Shown here: piece after piece, positions 9,799 to 20,525 of the stretch | Layout of the letters: each line of letters begins with the position of its first letter | Position numbering within the stretch: position 1 is the first letter of the stretch | Assembly (NCBI RefSeq): GCF_025244665.1 | Contig: NZ_CP104205.1 | Span: forward strand, 2,973,001-3,037,000 | DNA: 64,000 nt | Direction of reading: 5' to 3' | DNA from: Maribacter litopenaei | GTDB lineage: Bacteria; Bacteroidota; Bacteroidia; Flavobacteriales; Flavobacteriaceae | Position numbers and translations under genes: made by a program | The notes under the pieces: generated by a model | What the model was told of the DNA's origin: nothing | What the model saw: the letters and a program-made list of their open reading frames with translations, nothing else | The model's database searches: none

Positions 9799-9826
9799 AA
9801 GAAGGCTAAGCGGCCTTCTTTTCTTT
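9799..9826. terminator. Bidirectional terminator between DUF2383 gene and AraC 2
   Basis: Stem AAGAAGGC/GCCTTCTT with loop TAAGCG, flanked by A-run on the left and T-run on the right, so it can serve both converging genes. The stop codon of AraC 2 lies inside the hairpin. Confidence 0.8.
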
Positions 9827-10846
9827 TTGTAATGCGATTTTGTTCGCCTTCTTTTTGTAAGTCTTAGGACTACAGTTGTATTTCTTCTTGAATATTTTGC
9901 AGAAATAACTTCTGCTCGTAAAACCTATGGAATATACTACTTGAGAAATATTAAGATCTGTGCATCCTTATTAACTCTTCTGCCTTTTCCAGTCTCACAA
10001 TTCGTATGTACTCCCCTAAAGTGGTGTCATGCATAAACTTGAATCCAAGCTGCAATTTGGATGGGGAGAGTCCGAGACTTTTCAGAGATACTGTTGATAC
10101 TATGTTCAGCCTCTCGGATAATTATTGATATAATCCGTTAGCTCATTGATCATTTGCAGCTCCTTTTTTAATAATGTCGTAGCCGGCTTTAAGCCTTTTT
10201 CCATATCTTCTTGGAACTGTTGTATCTGTTTTGCCAAAATCATATGGCAAACACCATTAAAATAGGTCAGAGAAGCGATGGAATCCGCGTATTTGGCATC
10301 CTCCAACTGCTTGATAAGTTCCCCAATTTCCAAATTGAACTTGCCCACATGCAAATGGCCCATGATTTCCTTATCGTAGGAGTTCAATAGGTTTGCCACT
10401 GTGTCTAAATCAGATTCCTCTGCCCCTTTTTGATATTCCTTTAGGTTAACCTTTAGGCAATTGAAAATGACATGTTCGTCCCTTTTGAAAATTAATTTAG
10501 TGGTGTGCGCGTCATCATCAAAAACGACCCCGGTCTGCAATTCTTCCAATTTGGTCACAATTTCGTGGCCACTGAATTTATGAAAGCAATTTCCTTTAAG
10601 ACAGTAAAATAAAAATACAATCTCACTGTCCGAATGGTCCATTAAGAGTTCGAAATCCTGTTTTAAGGATAGATCGAATTCCATGGCCAAGAGGCCTTTT
10701 TCAAGATTTACTATATTGATTTGTCCTGAGCCCATTGATGAATCCACAACCAACACCGGAACTCCCCTGTCATTTGTGACTTCACCTTTAAACCTCTCAC
10801 TCAAGAGATTAAGCTCATGTAAAGCATTTTTTCTTCGTGTTTCCAT
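9806..10846 (-). CDS. AraC-family transcription regulator 2
   Basis: About 347 residues after repair, same architecture as AraC 1. The N-terminal domain starts METRRKNALHELNLLSERFK. The DNA-binding domain reads SISEKSGLSPSKLQLGFKFM and then NISQVVYSIGFTSRSYFCKI, ending KEKKAA. Three breaks are seen. Two, at 10072-10077 and 10112-10117, follow the CCAGA rule and lie just before the DNA-binding domain. The third, near 9965, is a different single-base insertion inside that domain. It converges with DUF2383. Confidence 0.8.
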
Positions 10847-11072
10847 ATCGGTATTATTTCTTGTTTTGTAGGATTATAACCTACATTAAAGGTAGGTCGA
10901 TTTTATGGCGGTCATTGCCGAAATAGCATAAATCTTTAACGAAATACAGTAAATACAAGGCTTTTATAACAGAAATAAGTCACTTATTTCTAATGGGTTA
11001 CCTTTTTTGGCATTTCAATCAATTGCAATTTTAAGTTTTAATAAACTTGCAAGTATAAAATTGAGGAGGTAC

Positions 11073-11769
11073 ATGTATTTTAAACTATCAAATACAGCGG
11101 AGAAGGAGACACTGGAAAGAATGACAAAGGCCTCATTTAAATATCCAAATCTTTATAAACCACAAAATATCATCCATGGGTTAAAAGAGGTTTCCATTCC
11201 CATCATTACCATGGAAGAGCAAAATGAACTTTCCTTGGCCATTTGGGGACTTCTGCCGAGAAAGCCATACGGCAGACTGGAGCATTTTTCAAAATAACTT
11301 TAATACGCTCAATTTTCATGAGGAATCTATGGATTACGGATTATGGTATTCAGATGCCTTAGTGGGCAGAAGATGCTTGATTCCTGTTACCGGTTTTTTT
11401 ACAACTTTTGTTGAAAACGGCGAGGCCTACCATTTTAGGATAGGGCTCAAAAATGGGAATCCTTTTTATTTGGCAGGAATCTATACCGTTTTGGAAGACG
11501 GTTTCATCACCTGTTCCCTATTGGTGGGCAAATCGGACGATTTTATTAAACAGGTTCAGAACACAGTAGATACCATGCCCATTACTATTTCCTTGGATGA
11601 TCGGGAGGAATGGCTTGACATAAAAACAACACCCATGAGAACCAGGCAATTGCTAAAAAAACCATTTAAACAGGATTTTAGCGCCACTTCGGTTTCAGAT
11701 AAATACTATAATTATGATAACTTGGATGTAAACCCGTATATGTCCCTGGGGCATCGAATTAACGATTGA
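11073..11769 (+). CDS. SRAP-like (HMCES/YedK family) protein lacking catalytic residues
   Basis: SRAP enzymes crosslink to abasic sites in single-stranded DNA through Cys2. The start is fixed by a strong AGGAGG before ATG 11073, giving MYFKLSNTA; homologues start MCxxLSNT, so Cys2 is Tyr. The active-site Glu block (GFFEx or GFYEW) reads GFFTTF, and the His of the IHNT/HDRMP block reads VQNTVDTMP. All three catalytic positions therefore differ. The frame breaks at 11256-11261; CCGAGA to CCAGA gives LLPESHTADWSIFQ. About 231 residues, the normal family length. It may bind DNA without crosslinking. Confidence 0.7.
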
Positions 11770-12805
11770 GTTAATGGATTCCCCGCATTTGAGGTGTCTG
11801 CGATATTCGGTTGGAAGAATACCGTAAGCCTCACTAAAAATTTTAGAAAAGTAACTCCTACTTTTAATACCAATCAGATAAACTATTTCGGAAATGGTCA
11901 AATCGGTATTCTTTAGATAATCTCGTGACACTTCCAACTTTAGTTGTCTTACATATTCATTGACCGTTTTGGAATAGAGCAACTTAAATCCCAATTGTAA
12001 TTTTTTAGGACTTAAGCCCGATTTTCTTGAAAGCACCTCGACGGATATGGAATCGAGAGATATTATCAATGATGTATTCCGTAAGAGCGTGAATCTTTTT
12101 TATATCTCTTTTAGAGAGTGATTCCGTTATTCGCTCTGTATTTTCAAAATTATGGTGTTCCAATAATTGCAATGAAAGAATGAGATAAATTCTACCTTCA
12201 ATGGACAAGGTCCTCATAATGCCACTTTCGTGAACATTGTCCAATTCCTTTACCTCATCGGCAATCTTAAGACTATAACTACCGCCATGGGAATATGGTA
12301 AGGTATTTTTATCATCCATGAAGACAGAAAGCAAAAGATCATTTAAATAGGCAACATTGTTGTTTTTCTTTTTTAAATAGTCTTTTTTAAAAATTCTAAT
12401 GACATTGACCTTTATCTCCTTATCCGATGGAAAAATGAAGTTTTTTTCTTGGAATCTCTCCGGAGAAATAATAATGTTTTGGAACTGTTCCAATTCCAAT
12501 TTTTCACCCAAGTGTCCTTCCTTATAAGTAAAACCGCCTTTTGAAATATAAATGAACTCTACAGGTGCAATCCCCTTGGACTTTACCGTAACCTTAACAT
12601 CGTCGAAAAAAGTAAGATCACAATCAAAAAGGGATACGCCCCAATCAAACTCAATGTTCCTTATAACACCCTTCCCAAACTCGTTATCAAAAGTAAGGAC
12701 CTTCTCTCCCCATCGCTCTTCCGGAGTTCCCTTAAGGTACTCTTTAAAGCCAAGGAGCATGTCCTCATCCTTTACACTATTTATAACTATCTCTTTCATA
12801 GTCAT
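11695..12805 (-). CDS. AraC-family transcription regulator 3
   Basis: N-terminal domain related to AraC 1 (FDWGVSLFDCDLTFFDDVKV, GGSYSLKIADEVKEL). C-terminal double helix-turn-helix: VEVLSRKSGLSPKKLQLGFK and TISEIVYLIGIKSRSYFSKI. The frame breaks at 12050-12058 before the DNA-binding domain, again in a CCAGAG-type context (DNISLDSISVEVL restored). The last 30 residues overlap the convergent SRAP gene by 75 nt. They are hydrophobic and unlike the family, so the real stop may lie near 11770. Confidence 0.8.
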
Positions 12806-12959
12806 TTAAACTAAAAAATAACTAATACAAAGAAATTGGTATTTATTGGTGAGGATTAACAATTATGAAACATTGATTAACACAAATGCGCTATTTATTG
12901 AATAAATATTTTGTTAAAACTTTAAACAAAGAATGTAATTAAGAAGTTATCCAACAGGA

Positions 12960-14005
12960 CTAACTGGATTTTACGGTACTATCTTTCTTGTCCTTTAGCC
13001 TTTGAAGATATTGGGTGGGGGTCATGGTATATCGCTCCTTGAAAAGTTTTGAAAAATAACTTCGGAGTTGATTCCAATTCTATAGGTAATCTCCGTGATG
13101 TTCAGGTCAGATTTCTCCATTAGATTCTTAGCCATTTCCATACGTTCGTTCCTAATATAATTGTTCACGGACATACCGTATAAATGCTGGAAACCATTTT
13201 GCAATGTATTCTGGTTTAGACCCACCCTTTTGGCCAACGCAATGATATTGTCTACTTGCTCAAGTTCAGAAGAGATGATTTCCGCTGCTTCCTCTAATTT
13301 CTTAACGGTGGCCTGCCTTAAAATTTTTCTATTATCCGGATCGGAAGAGTCGTCTATATACTGTCTTAAATGATGGGCCAAAATTTCATAGCATTTACCT
13401 TCTATAAAAACGCTCTTTGGGAAACCTGAATGTTCGCACTCTTTAATTTCTTCGATGCACTTGGCAATATCCAAACTATAATTGGCCTTATAAAAAAAGA
13501 GGTTTACACCATTAACGTCCCTGAAGAGGGCTTCCAAGTCTGAATCCATATCCGGAAGAAAATCGCCAATCTTTTCTTCGAATTGCTTTCGGTTTATTTC
13601 AATATTGAAAAAGCAAATGGGTTCATCCGCGGGTAAAACTACCATATTTCCATGTTTACCATTGCTTGAGAGCATAGCACTTTCCAAGTGCCTTATATCA
13701 TGGGCATCTTCCTTGCCATTAAACCTATGGATAAAGGATGACTCCCTATTATAGATAATTTCCAAAGGCTGAACCAATGATTGATTTAGCTCAAAACGAA
13801 CTTCTCTTTTCAGACGGACGTCTAAATCCATTAGTCCTACACCATGGGAAAAGGACATGGCCATAATGGTGCCCGTACCGGCATCCTCAGGTATATCGAT
13901 ACAAATCTCGTTGTTTTCAGTCTCGTAGTCCACATTCAAACGAGACGCTATGTCTTTTACAACATCGATAATATTTAATTCCTTAAGTTCCTTTTTTTCG
14001 GGCAT
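12960..14005 (-). CDS. AraC-family transcription regulator 4
   Basis: About 348 residues with the same two-part architecture. N-terminal: MSFSHGVGLMDLDVRLKREV, FFYKANYSLDIAKCIEEIKE. C-terminal: AKRVGLNQNTLQNGFQHLYG and NITEITYRIGINSRSYFSKL, ending KDSTVKSS. One break at 13061-13066, inside the second helix-turn-helix, is repaired by reading TTCTGG for TTCGG on the plus strand. It is the most diverged of the four regulators. It is transcribed away from the DUF1328 gene. Confidence 0.82.
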
Positions 14006-14255
14006 AGGATAATTAATATGGATACAAGATAAAATAATTTGGTGTTATGTTTTATAAGAAATACCAATAGTGTTAAAGAAACATGCGATTTTATCAAATA
14101 TCCACATAATCAACTTATTATAGTTTGTAGGGGTCCTAGCGATTGAGTTAATGATTGCCCTTATACAACAAAGACTATTGTGCTTTAAACGTGATATTTG
14201 AAGTATGGAAAAAGGGAGTGACCTTTTAGTACATTAACCAATAAATACACATATT

Positions 14256-14417
14256 ATGTTAAAATGGACAATCATATTTATAGTACTAGCCATCATAGCC
14301 GGAATTTTAGGGTTTGGCGGAATCGCAGCAGGAGCTGCAGGAATAGCAAAGGTGTTATTCTTTGTATTCATAGTTCTTTTCTTGATTTCATTAATTAGAG
14401 GAAAAAGAGTAGTATAA
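14256..14417 (+). CDS. DUF1328 small membrane protein
   Basis: A 53-residue hydrophobic protein: [20 protein letters not shown], then [20 protein letters not shown], then a short basic end SLIRGKRVV. This is the YtjA/DUF1328 pattern of two short helices with a [11 protein letters not shown] linker. Such proteins are often stress-induced; mechanism unknown. It is followed by a small lipoprotein gene on the same strand after 38 nt. Confidence 0.85.
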   Translation: MLKWTIIFIVLAIIAGILGFGGIAAGAAGIAKVLFFVFIVLFLISLIRGKRVV

Positions 14418-14455
14418 AAACAACTTAACTAGATTATTAACCTAAATTAAAAACA

Positions 14456-14638
14456 ATGAGAAAGTCGATATTAATGTTCCTTTTTAGTCTGATGACCGTA
14501 GGAATTGCATTGAGCTGTAGGGAGGAAAAATCCGCTGGCGAGAAGATTGAAGATGGTGTTGAAGAAGTTGGGGATGGAATCGAAGAAGGAGCTGAAGAAG
14601 TTGAAGAGGCCGCTGAAGATGTGGTCGACGACCATTAA
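14456..14638 (+). CDS. Small acidic lipoprotein
   Basis: A 60-residue protein with a lipoprotein leader (MRKSILMFLFSLMTVGIALSC, cysteine at 21). The mature part is a repetitive acidic helix of EEVxDxIEEGAEEVEEAAED units. It resembles small entericidin- or YtxH-like helical envelope lipoproteins only in composition. It is probably transcribed with DUF1328 and ends at a strong terminator. Confidence 0.7.
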   Translation: MRKSILMFLFSLMTVGIALSCREEKSAGEKIEDGVEEVGDGIEEGAEEVEEAAEDVVDDH

Positions 14639-14658
14639 AATAAGAACACTAACTCTGA

Positions 14659-14686
14659 AAGAGGGCATTTGGCCCTCTTTTTTTGT
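14659..14686 (+). terminator. Terminator after the DUF1328/lipoprotein pair
   Basis: Stem GAGGGC/GCCCTC with loop ATTTG followed by a run of seven T. It ends 3 nt before the stop of the convergent AsmA-like gene. Confidence 0.85.
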
Positions 14687-14688
14687 AT

Positions 14689-16249
14689 CTATTTTTTCTT
14701 TCCGCTACCGGTAAGGACATCAATAAGACCATCTTCCAAACCAACCCATAAGTAATTAAAGAATGACTTGTTACGATCCCTTTCTACTGCGATAGTACCG
14801 TATCTAAAACCATCCTCATCTGCCCTAGAACCGTCGTTTATGAACAAGTTCCCCGTAAAGGAAATAATCTTCTTCACATGGTCTCGATCCTTGTTAAGTA
14901 GCTGCAATTTAAAATCCTCATAGTTCATTTTAATATCCCCTTGGGCAGTATAATCGCCCCCGCTCATAGTAAAGTACATCTGATCAATGATCCCCTCCGC
15001 CCTAAGTCCGGCATTGGGCACTAAAAAATCATTTAGTGAGGAAGTTTTAAGATTACTTAACCCGCCTGAAATTATGAATGTTTCCTTGGGATCAAATACG
15101 TTAAACTTCCAATCGAGCTCAAGTCCACCATTACCCATGAATTTGGATTTGATTTTGATATCCACTTCTTCACCTTCCGTTTCCACATTTGAAAAATTTC
15201 CGATGTCAACACCTAACTCTTCAAAAGTGAGTATTCCCGGTCTTGCATTATTGGGAGCATTCTCCTCATAACTCAGAAAACCATTAGAAATAGTTATATC
15301 GCCAATTTGAAGTTTTAAAGGAAGGTTTCTAATAAGCTCCGCATATAACGGCCTTCTGGTATTGTTGTCCAATAGACTTTTATCCCTGTATATATCAAAA
15401 TAAGGTTCCCTTACCGCAATGGTGTCAAACTCCAACTGAAGTACTTCGTCAATGACATTCAAATCATGCTTCTCAATCTTTATCTCAGGGATTTTTAAAG
15501 TGATATGATCTCTTTCATATCTGATTTTTTCGCTTAATTCCTTTCTAGAATATTTGGTATTGAATGTAAGATCTAAAATCTCAATACTGTGGTTGTCCAT
15601 TTGATAAGAACCTATTTCAAATTCCTCATATTCTCCCGAAGGATCACTGATTTGACCAAAGGTCAGTAGGTATTCCTCGAATTTAATAGGTACATATTCT
15701 TTTATTTGAATAGAATCTGTGAGGACATCCTTCATGGAGAAGTCTATGGTTTCCACCTTTAACAAGCGATCCGTTCCCTGAGAGTCCCAAATTTCAACAT
15801 GTCCTTTTTCGAGAAGGATCTCATTCACGGAAATTGATTTTAAAAGATTAATGGGATTGTGTGTCTTAGACCTATTTGTAGTATCCTTTGGGCAAGTCTT
15901 GAAGTTTAAATTAGGCTGGGACAAATGAATTTCCTTGACATGAATCTCATCATTTAGGAAAAATTTCCAATAGCTCAATCCGCTTATTCCAATATTCTCT
16001 GATTTTAACGAAATCTCGCATGAAGAGGTTTGCCTTCCGACATTATTTACGACCAGGTTTTCAAAATCCAGGTCGCCATTGAGAAGACTTATCTCAAGTT
16101 GGTCATAGGAATATTGGATATGATTAGGAACTTTTCGGTCTAAAAATTCGGATATGGCCTTGCTCATTTGCCATTCGGCTACGAAATAGAGCCCAATCAA
16201 AACAAATAAAGAGCCTAGAAGCCGAGACAATCAATTTTCTAATGTTCAT
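14689..16249 (-). CDS. AsmA/DUF748-like membrane-anchored periplasmic protein
   Basis: About 519 residues. The true start is ATG at 16249 (MNIRKLIVWLLGSLFVLIGL), an N-terminal membrane anchor. A single CCGAGA at 16222-16227 breaks it; reading CCAGA restores it. The rest is beta-rich with repeated 'I.I.NG.L.YEE...' strands such as IGDITISNGFLSYEE, and a C-terminal YGTIAVERDRNKSFFNYLW. This is the layout of AsmA/DUF748 proteins, which bridge the periplasm and are linked to lipid transfer. The assignment is by pattern, not by a diagnostic motif. Confidence 0.6.
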
Positions 16250-16307
16250 AGGCACTAGGCTATAGTTGGGAGTTGAATGTTATTAACTCCTTTCAAGATA
16301 CATAAAA

Positions 16308-16712
16308 TCAGGATTCGTTTAACCCGGCACTATCAGGCTCCATAAATTTTTTAAAACTGGCGGCACTTTCCAATTCAATGTAGTGATTCCCGTCAATAGC
16401 TATTGGGTGTTTAAGAAGGTGCGGTTCTTTTTGCAAGATTTTGATACAGTCATTTTCATCCAAATCCTGACCCTGTTCCCCGTAGGTGTTTAAAAAGTCA
16501 GGGTGATCCATTGCGACCAAATCCTTGATTTCCTTATGTAATCCATCCGCCAATTCAGCCCATTGGGTTCCCGTTACATTTGTTTTTGAGATGTCAATGG
16601 CCAAATTCTTTTTTTGGGAGGACTCAACGTAGGCATGGATCTGTTTACCGATAGAATTTTCTGAACTATAGTATAAAGTAATCTGTCTTTTATCCATTGC
16701 AATAACTCCCAT
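16308..16712 (-). CDS. ArsC/Spx-like thioredoxin-fold protein
   Basis: A 134-residue protein with the ArsC-family order. An N-terminal strand and helix (ITLYYSSENSIGKQIHAYV) come first. A middle helical insert (QWAELADGLHKEIKDLVAMD) and the cis-proline strand HPIAIDG follow. The catalytic CxxxxxxR-type cysteine expected near residue 12 is replaced (YYSSENS), so it is unlikely to reduce arsenate. Similar proteins are common single genes in Flavobacteriaceae. The start MGVIAMDKR is taken at 16712. Confidence 0.7.
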   Translation of the reverse strand: MGVIAMDKRQITLYYSSENSIGKQIHAYVESSQKKNLAIDISKTNVTGTQWAELADGLHKEIKDLVAMDHPDFLNTYGEQGQDLDENDCIKILQKEPHLLKHPIAIDGNHYIELESAASFKKFMEPDSAGLNES

Positions 16713-16849
16713 TTTTCTTTAGTTTTTAAAATTAATAACCGTGTGTTCCAAAACTTAACTCATATCAAATTAAAAGTGTCGGTAACACTATACATGCAAG
16801 CAAACACCCTCAAAATAGCGTATATTGTTGACTACTTTAAAGATACTAA

Positions 16850-18273
16850 ATGAATACCATACTCTGGATTTCCTATTTGGTCGTTACCCTTTGGAGCATC
16901 ATCAATATTATCTTTTATGGAATGCGTTCCACAAAGATGATAAGCTGGTCACTGACCGTTATCATCCTACCCTTTCTCGATCCTATTCTTTATTATCTTT
17001 TCGGGATTAATAGAAGAAAGTTCAAACTCTTTAAACTAAAACAGACCGAAAAAAGAAAGTTATATTCCGAAACATATAAAGAACTAAAAGGAGGGGAGAA
17101 AAGCATACACAATTTTGGTGAGCACAAACATGATAAAATTGCCTCATTAATTCGTAAAAACTGCTATTTCGCTCCCTATGAAGATAATAAGATTGACCTC
17201 TTAAATGATGGTGAAGAGGCCTTTGGGGCCATATTCGATGCGATAGAAAAAGCAGAAAAATTTATTCATATTCAATATTATATCCTTGAAAAGGGAGAAT
17301 TGTTGGACAGATTCTATGAGCTTTTCTCCAAAAAAATCAAGGAAGGGGTTGAAATAAGAATGTTGTATGATTCCTTGGGAAGTCATTCTCTACGAGGCAA
17401 GCTGATAAAGAGGTTCAAGGAAATTGGGGTTAAGGCACATTCCTCACTACCCATCCGATTCGGGAATTTATTGTTCACCCTTAACTATAGAAATCATAGA
17501 AAAATTGTGATTGTTGATGGTAAAGTAGGATTTACAGGGGGTTTTAATGTTTCGGATAAATATATAAAACCTATCTCAGATCTAGGTCTTTGGCAAGACT
17601 TACATTTAAGGTTAGAAGGTCCTATAGTAAATAGTTTACAGCGAGTTTTTGTAAAGGACTATCACTTTGCCAGTAATGAGGACATCTTGCTTGAGGATAA
17701 ATATTTTCCAAAGATGGAGACTAAGGGCGATTGCATAGCACAAGTGGTTGCCAGCGGCCCGATTCTAAATACCCGGCCATCATGCAACAGTATTTGGCCA
17801 TGATAAACTCGGCCAAAAAAAGTATTTGTATTGCCAATCCTTATTTTATTCCCGGGATGCCCGTTTTGGAGGCCCTTCAGATTGCGTCCCTCAGCGGGGT
17901 GGAAGTAAATTTACTAACTCCGAAAGTGTCGGATTCCCTTTTGGCCAAATACAGTATGTTCTCGGGGTTTGAGGCATTACTTAACGTAGGTGCCAACATC
18001 TATCTTAGACCGGATTTTTCACATAGCAAAGTCATTATAATCGATGGGGAAATAGCCTCTGTGGGGTCCGGTAATTTTGATTACCGAAGTTTTGAACATA
18101 ACTTTGAAACCAATGTCCTTATTTATAATGGGGATATGGCCAAAAGGATAGAAAAATTATTTTTCGGTCATTGCAAGAAAGATATTCAGTTGGAATTGGT
18201 CTCCTTTAAAAAACGTTCCATTTATGTAAAGTTTATGGAAGGTCTCGCCAAATTCTTTAGCCCATTGCTATAA
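16850..18273 (+). CDS. cls: Cardiolipin synthase, phospholipase D family
   Basis: About 475 residues. Two N-terminal membrane helices (LWISYLVVTLWSIINIIFYG and a second) precede two HKD catalytic motifs: NHRKIVIVDGKVGFTGGFN and SHSKVIIIDGEIASVGSGNF. It condenses phosphatidylglycerol (or PE) into cardiolipin at the inner membrane. The frame breaks at 17757-17763; CCCGAT to CCCAGAT gives ASGPDSKYPAIMQQYL. It is followed after 15 nt by a metalloprotease-like gene, probably the same operon. Confidence 0.92.
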
Positions 18274-18288
18274 ATTATCATTGCCTTG

Positions 18289-18885
18289 ATGTTCTTAATC
18301 GCATTATTTTTTAGTCTTTTTATGCAAAATACGGAGTCACATATCATACCTGACGAAATTAAAAAGGAAGCTTTGATAGCCTTATCCCACTACCCTGAAT
18401 TGGCAAATACCCCAATCGAGTTTAAGTTCAAAAAGCATATAGAAAAATCTACCATGCAGGCCCAACCTGCCTTTTGGAGTGTTTTTAAAAGCAAAGAAAA
18501 CAGAAAGTATAAAATACTGATCAGTGAAAAAATAAAAATTGCGGACAGTGTTTACCTAACCAAGGATATACCTTCCAATATCATGATAGGATGGCTGGGA
18601 CACGAATTGGGCCATATCATGGATTTTAAGAATCGTAGCGGACTCAATCTTATTGGTTTCGGAATGAAATACGTTTTTTCAAAGAAATATATTAGGAAGG
18701 CCGAACGGAGGGCAGACTCCTTCGCTGTTATTCATGGTATGGAAGACTATATTTTGGCAACCAAGGAATTTATCCTCAAAAAAGCCGGACTTACCGAGAA
18801 ATATGTCAATAGAATCAAACGCCTTTATTTAAGTCCGGAAGAAATCATGCTCCTTGTGGAAGAAAGGGATACCGCCCTTGATTGA
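18289..18885 (+). CDS. Putative zinc metallopeptidase (HELGH)
   Basis: About 198 residues from ATG 18289. The hydrophobic N-terminus (MFLIALFFSLFMQ) suggests export. The motif GWLGHELGHIMDF is a zincin HExxH, and ERRADSFAV downstream supplies a plausible third acidic ligand, as in minigluzincin-like peptidases. Substrate unknown. Its position directly behind cls suggests an envelope role, but that is inference. Confidence 0.65.
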   Translation: MFLIALFFSLFMQNTESHIIPDEIKKEALIALSHYPELANTPIEFKFKKHIEKSTMQAQPAFWSVFKSKENRKYKILISEKIKIADSVYLTKDIPSNIMIGWLGHELGHIMDFKNRSGLNLIGFGMKYVFSKKYIRKAERRADSFAVIHGMEDYILATKEFILKKAGLTEKYVNRIKRLYLSPEEIMLLVEERDTALD

Positions 18886-18898
18886 ACAAAAAAAGTAG

Positions 18899-20424
18899 TT
18901 ATGCTTGTTTTTCTACAAACGTTTCCCATTCCTTAAATTTTTCTTCTCCCATAACCCGCTCCATTTTCACCTGACCGCCTTTTTTCTTGTTTTGGTCGTT
19001 CCATTCATAAAAAACTTCAGGTTCCACCACAAACACCTTAACTCCATTTAAAGCCTTTGAGCGCGCCACCTTGTAGTTCTTGTTGGCCTCTTTCAAAGAA
19101 TCGTCCAAGGCATTTGCAGCTTCTTCAGGATTTAATTGGGCATTGGTTCCTAAATACCAGGTATGATAAAAACCCTCCTCATACTTCTTAGCACATAAGG
19201 TATATTCAGGGACCTCCACATCAAATTTGTTTTCCAGCTCCTGCAGGGCATCGTCCAATTTGTTTACGGACAATTGAGATCCTACAGTATTTAGAAAAAA
19301 CTTGGTCCGACCTGTAATCTTAATTTCGGCCCGTTCCACATCCGTGAATTCTATAGTATCCCCAATGAGGTAACGCCATGTTCCACTTACAGTACTTATG
19401 ATCAGGACATAATTTTGACCTTCTTCAACTTCAGCGAGCGTCAAAGCTTTTGCGTCCTGACTCAGGAATCCGTCCTCTAGAATCAAATCGGGATCGAAAG
19501 GCACAAACTCAAAATAAATTCCGTTATCGGTCACCAATTTCATTGCATCTGTCTCCGGCCTTGCCTGAAATGCAATGAACCCTTCGGATGCCGAGATAGG
19601 TATCTATAACAGTAATCGGACGCCCCATTAAGGCGTTGAAACTTTTCTCATAGGGTCCAAAAGCAACACCACCGAGAGGTATAAACCTCAAGATTGGGCC
19701 AAATTTCATGAATGTTTTTTAGGTTATGGGCTTTTATGACCTCCTTTAGCATCAATTCTATCCAAGAAGGAATTCCACTCAACCCACCAATATCCCAATT
19801 GGGTGCCTCTTCAACAATTTTTTCTACACGTTCGTCCCAATCGTCAATCTTGGCGATTTCCTCGCCGGGTTTGTAATAGCCCCGGAACCAAGAGGGAATA
19901 TTACTGGCACTTATACCGCTAATCTCCCCTTCCAAATGATCCTCTTGCTTTACTAAATCGGTAGAGCTTCCTAACATTAAAATTCCTTTTTCAAAAAAAT
20001 CTGACGGAAAATCAAAATTACTAAGGGCCAATACCTGTTTAATTCCGGCCCAACGAATGGCTTTGATCATGTCCGCCGTAACGGGAATACGCTTACTGGT
20101 CTTGCCGGTGGTTCCCGAGCTTAAGGCAAAATAATCCGGGTTGCCGGGCCAAGTAACGTTTTCTTCCCCATTATGAAGTTTGTTCCACCAATTATCATTT
20201 ATACTATTGTAATCAAAATATGGGACTTTTTGGGCAAAGCGTTTGGCCTTATTTTTAGCTTCTAAAATATTTTTGAAATCATACGTCTTTCCAAATTGGG
20301 TTTCAGATGCATTTTCCAATAAACTGATCAATACTTTTTCCTGTTCCTCAATAGGGTTTTGATCTCCTGAAATGGTTCCTGTAACATCTATAAGACCTTT
20401 AATAACACTTCCAATTATGGGCAT
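18899..20424 (-). CDS. GH3-family acyl-adenylate amido synthetase-like protein
   Basis: About 508 residues, typical of bacterial GH3 proteins, which adenylate carboxylic acids and join them to amines. Seen are the ATP-binding ALSSGTTGKTSKRIPV, the YTSGGVAFGPYEKSF core, YLASEGFIAF, SGTWRYLIGDTIEFT and ITGRTKFFLNTVG. Two breaks, at 19591-19596 and 19672-19677, both convert to single-frame sequence when CCGAGA is read CCAGA. It is the last gene of the tyrosine-catabolic run (100 nt gap after the flavin reductase). Acid substrate unknown. Confidence 0.85.
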
Positions 20425-20525
20425 GATGAATAATTATTGGTTGAATGCTAAATTTACCAATCCCACAGTGTTGTCTTTCCTCAAAAGGACTTTTGTTTAA
20501 CTGCTTCGAAAGTGTAGTTCGTAAC

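Noticed and set aside
3358..13070. Programmed frameshifting in the four AraC genes, because three break at the same linker
   Set aside because: No common slippery sequence or downstream structure; the shared feature is the CCAGA context, also found in unrelated genes.
16308..16712. Functional arsenate reductase
   Set aside because: The catalytic N-terminal cysteine is absent and no arsenic-resistance genes are nearby.
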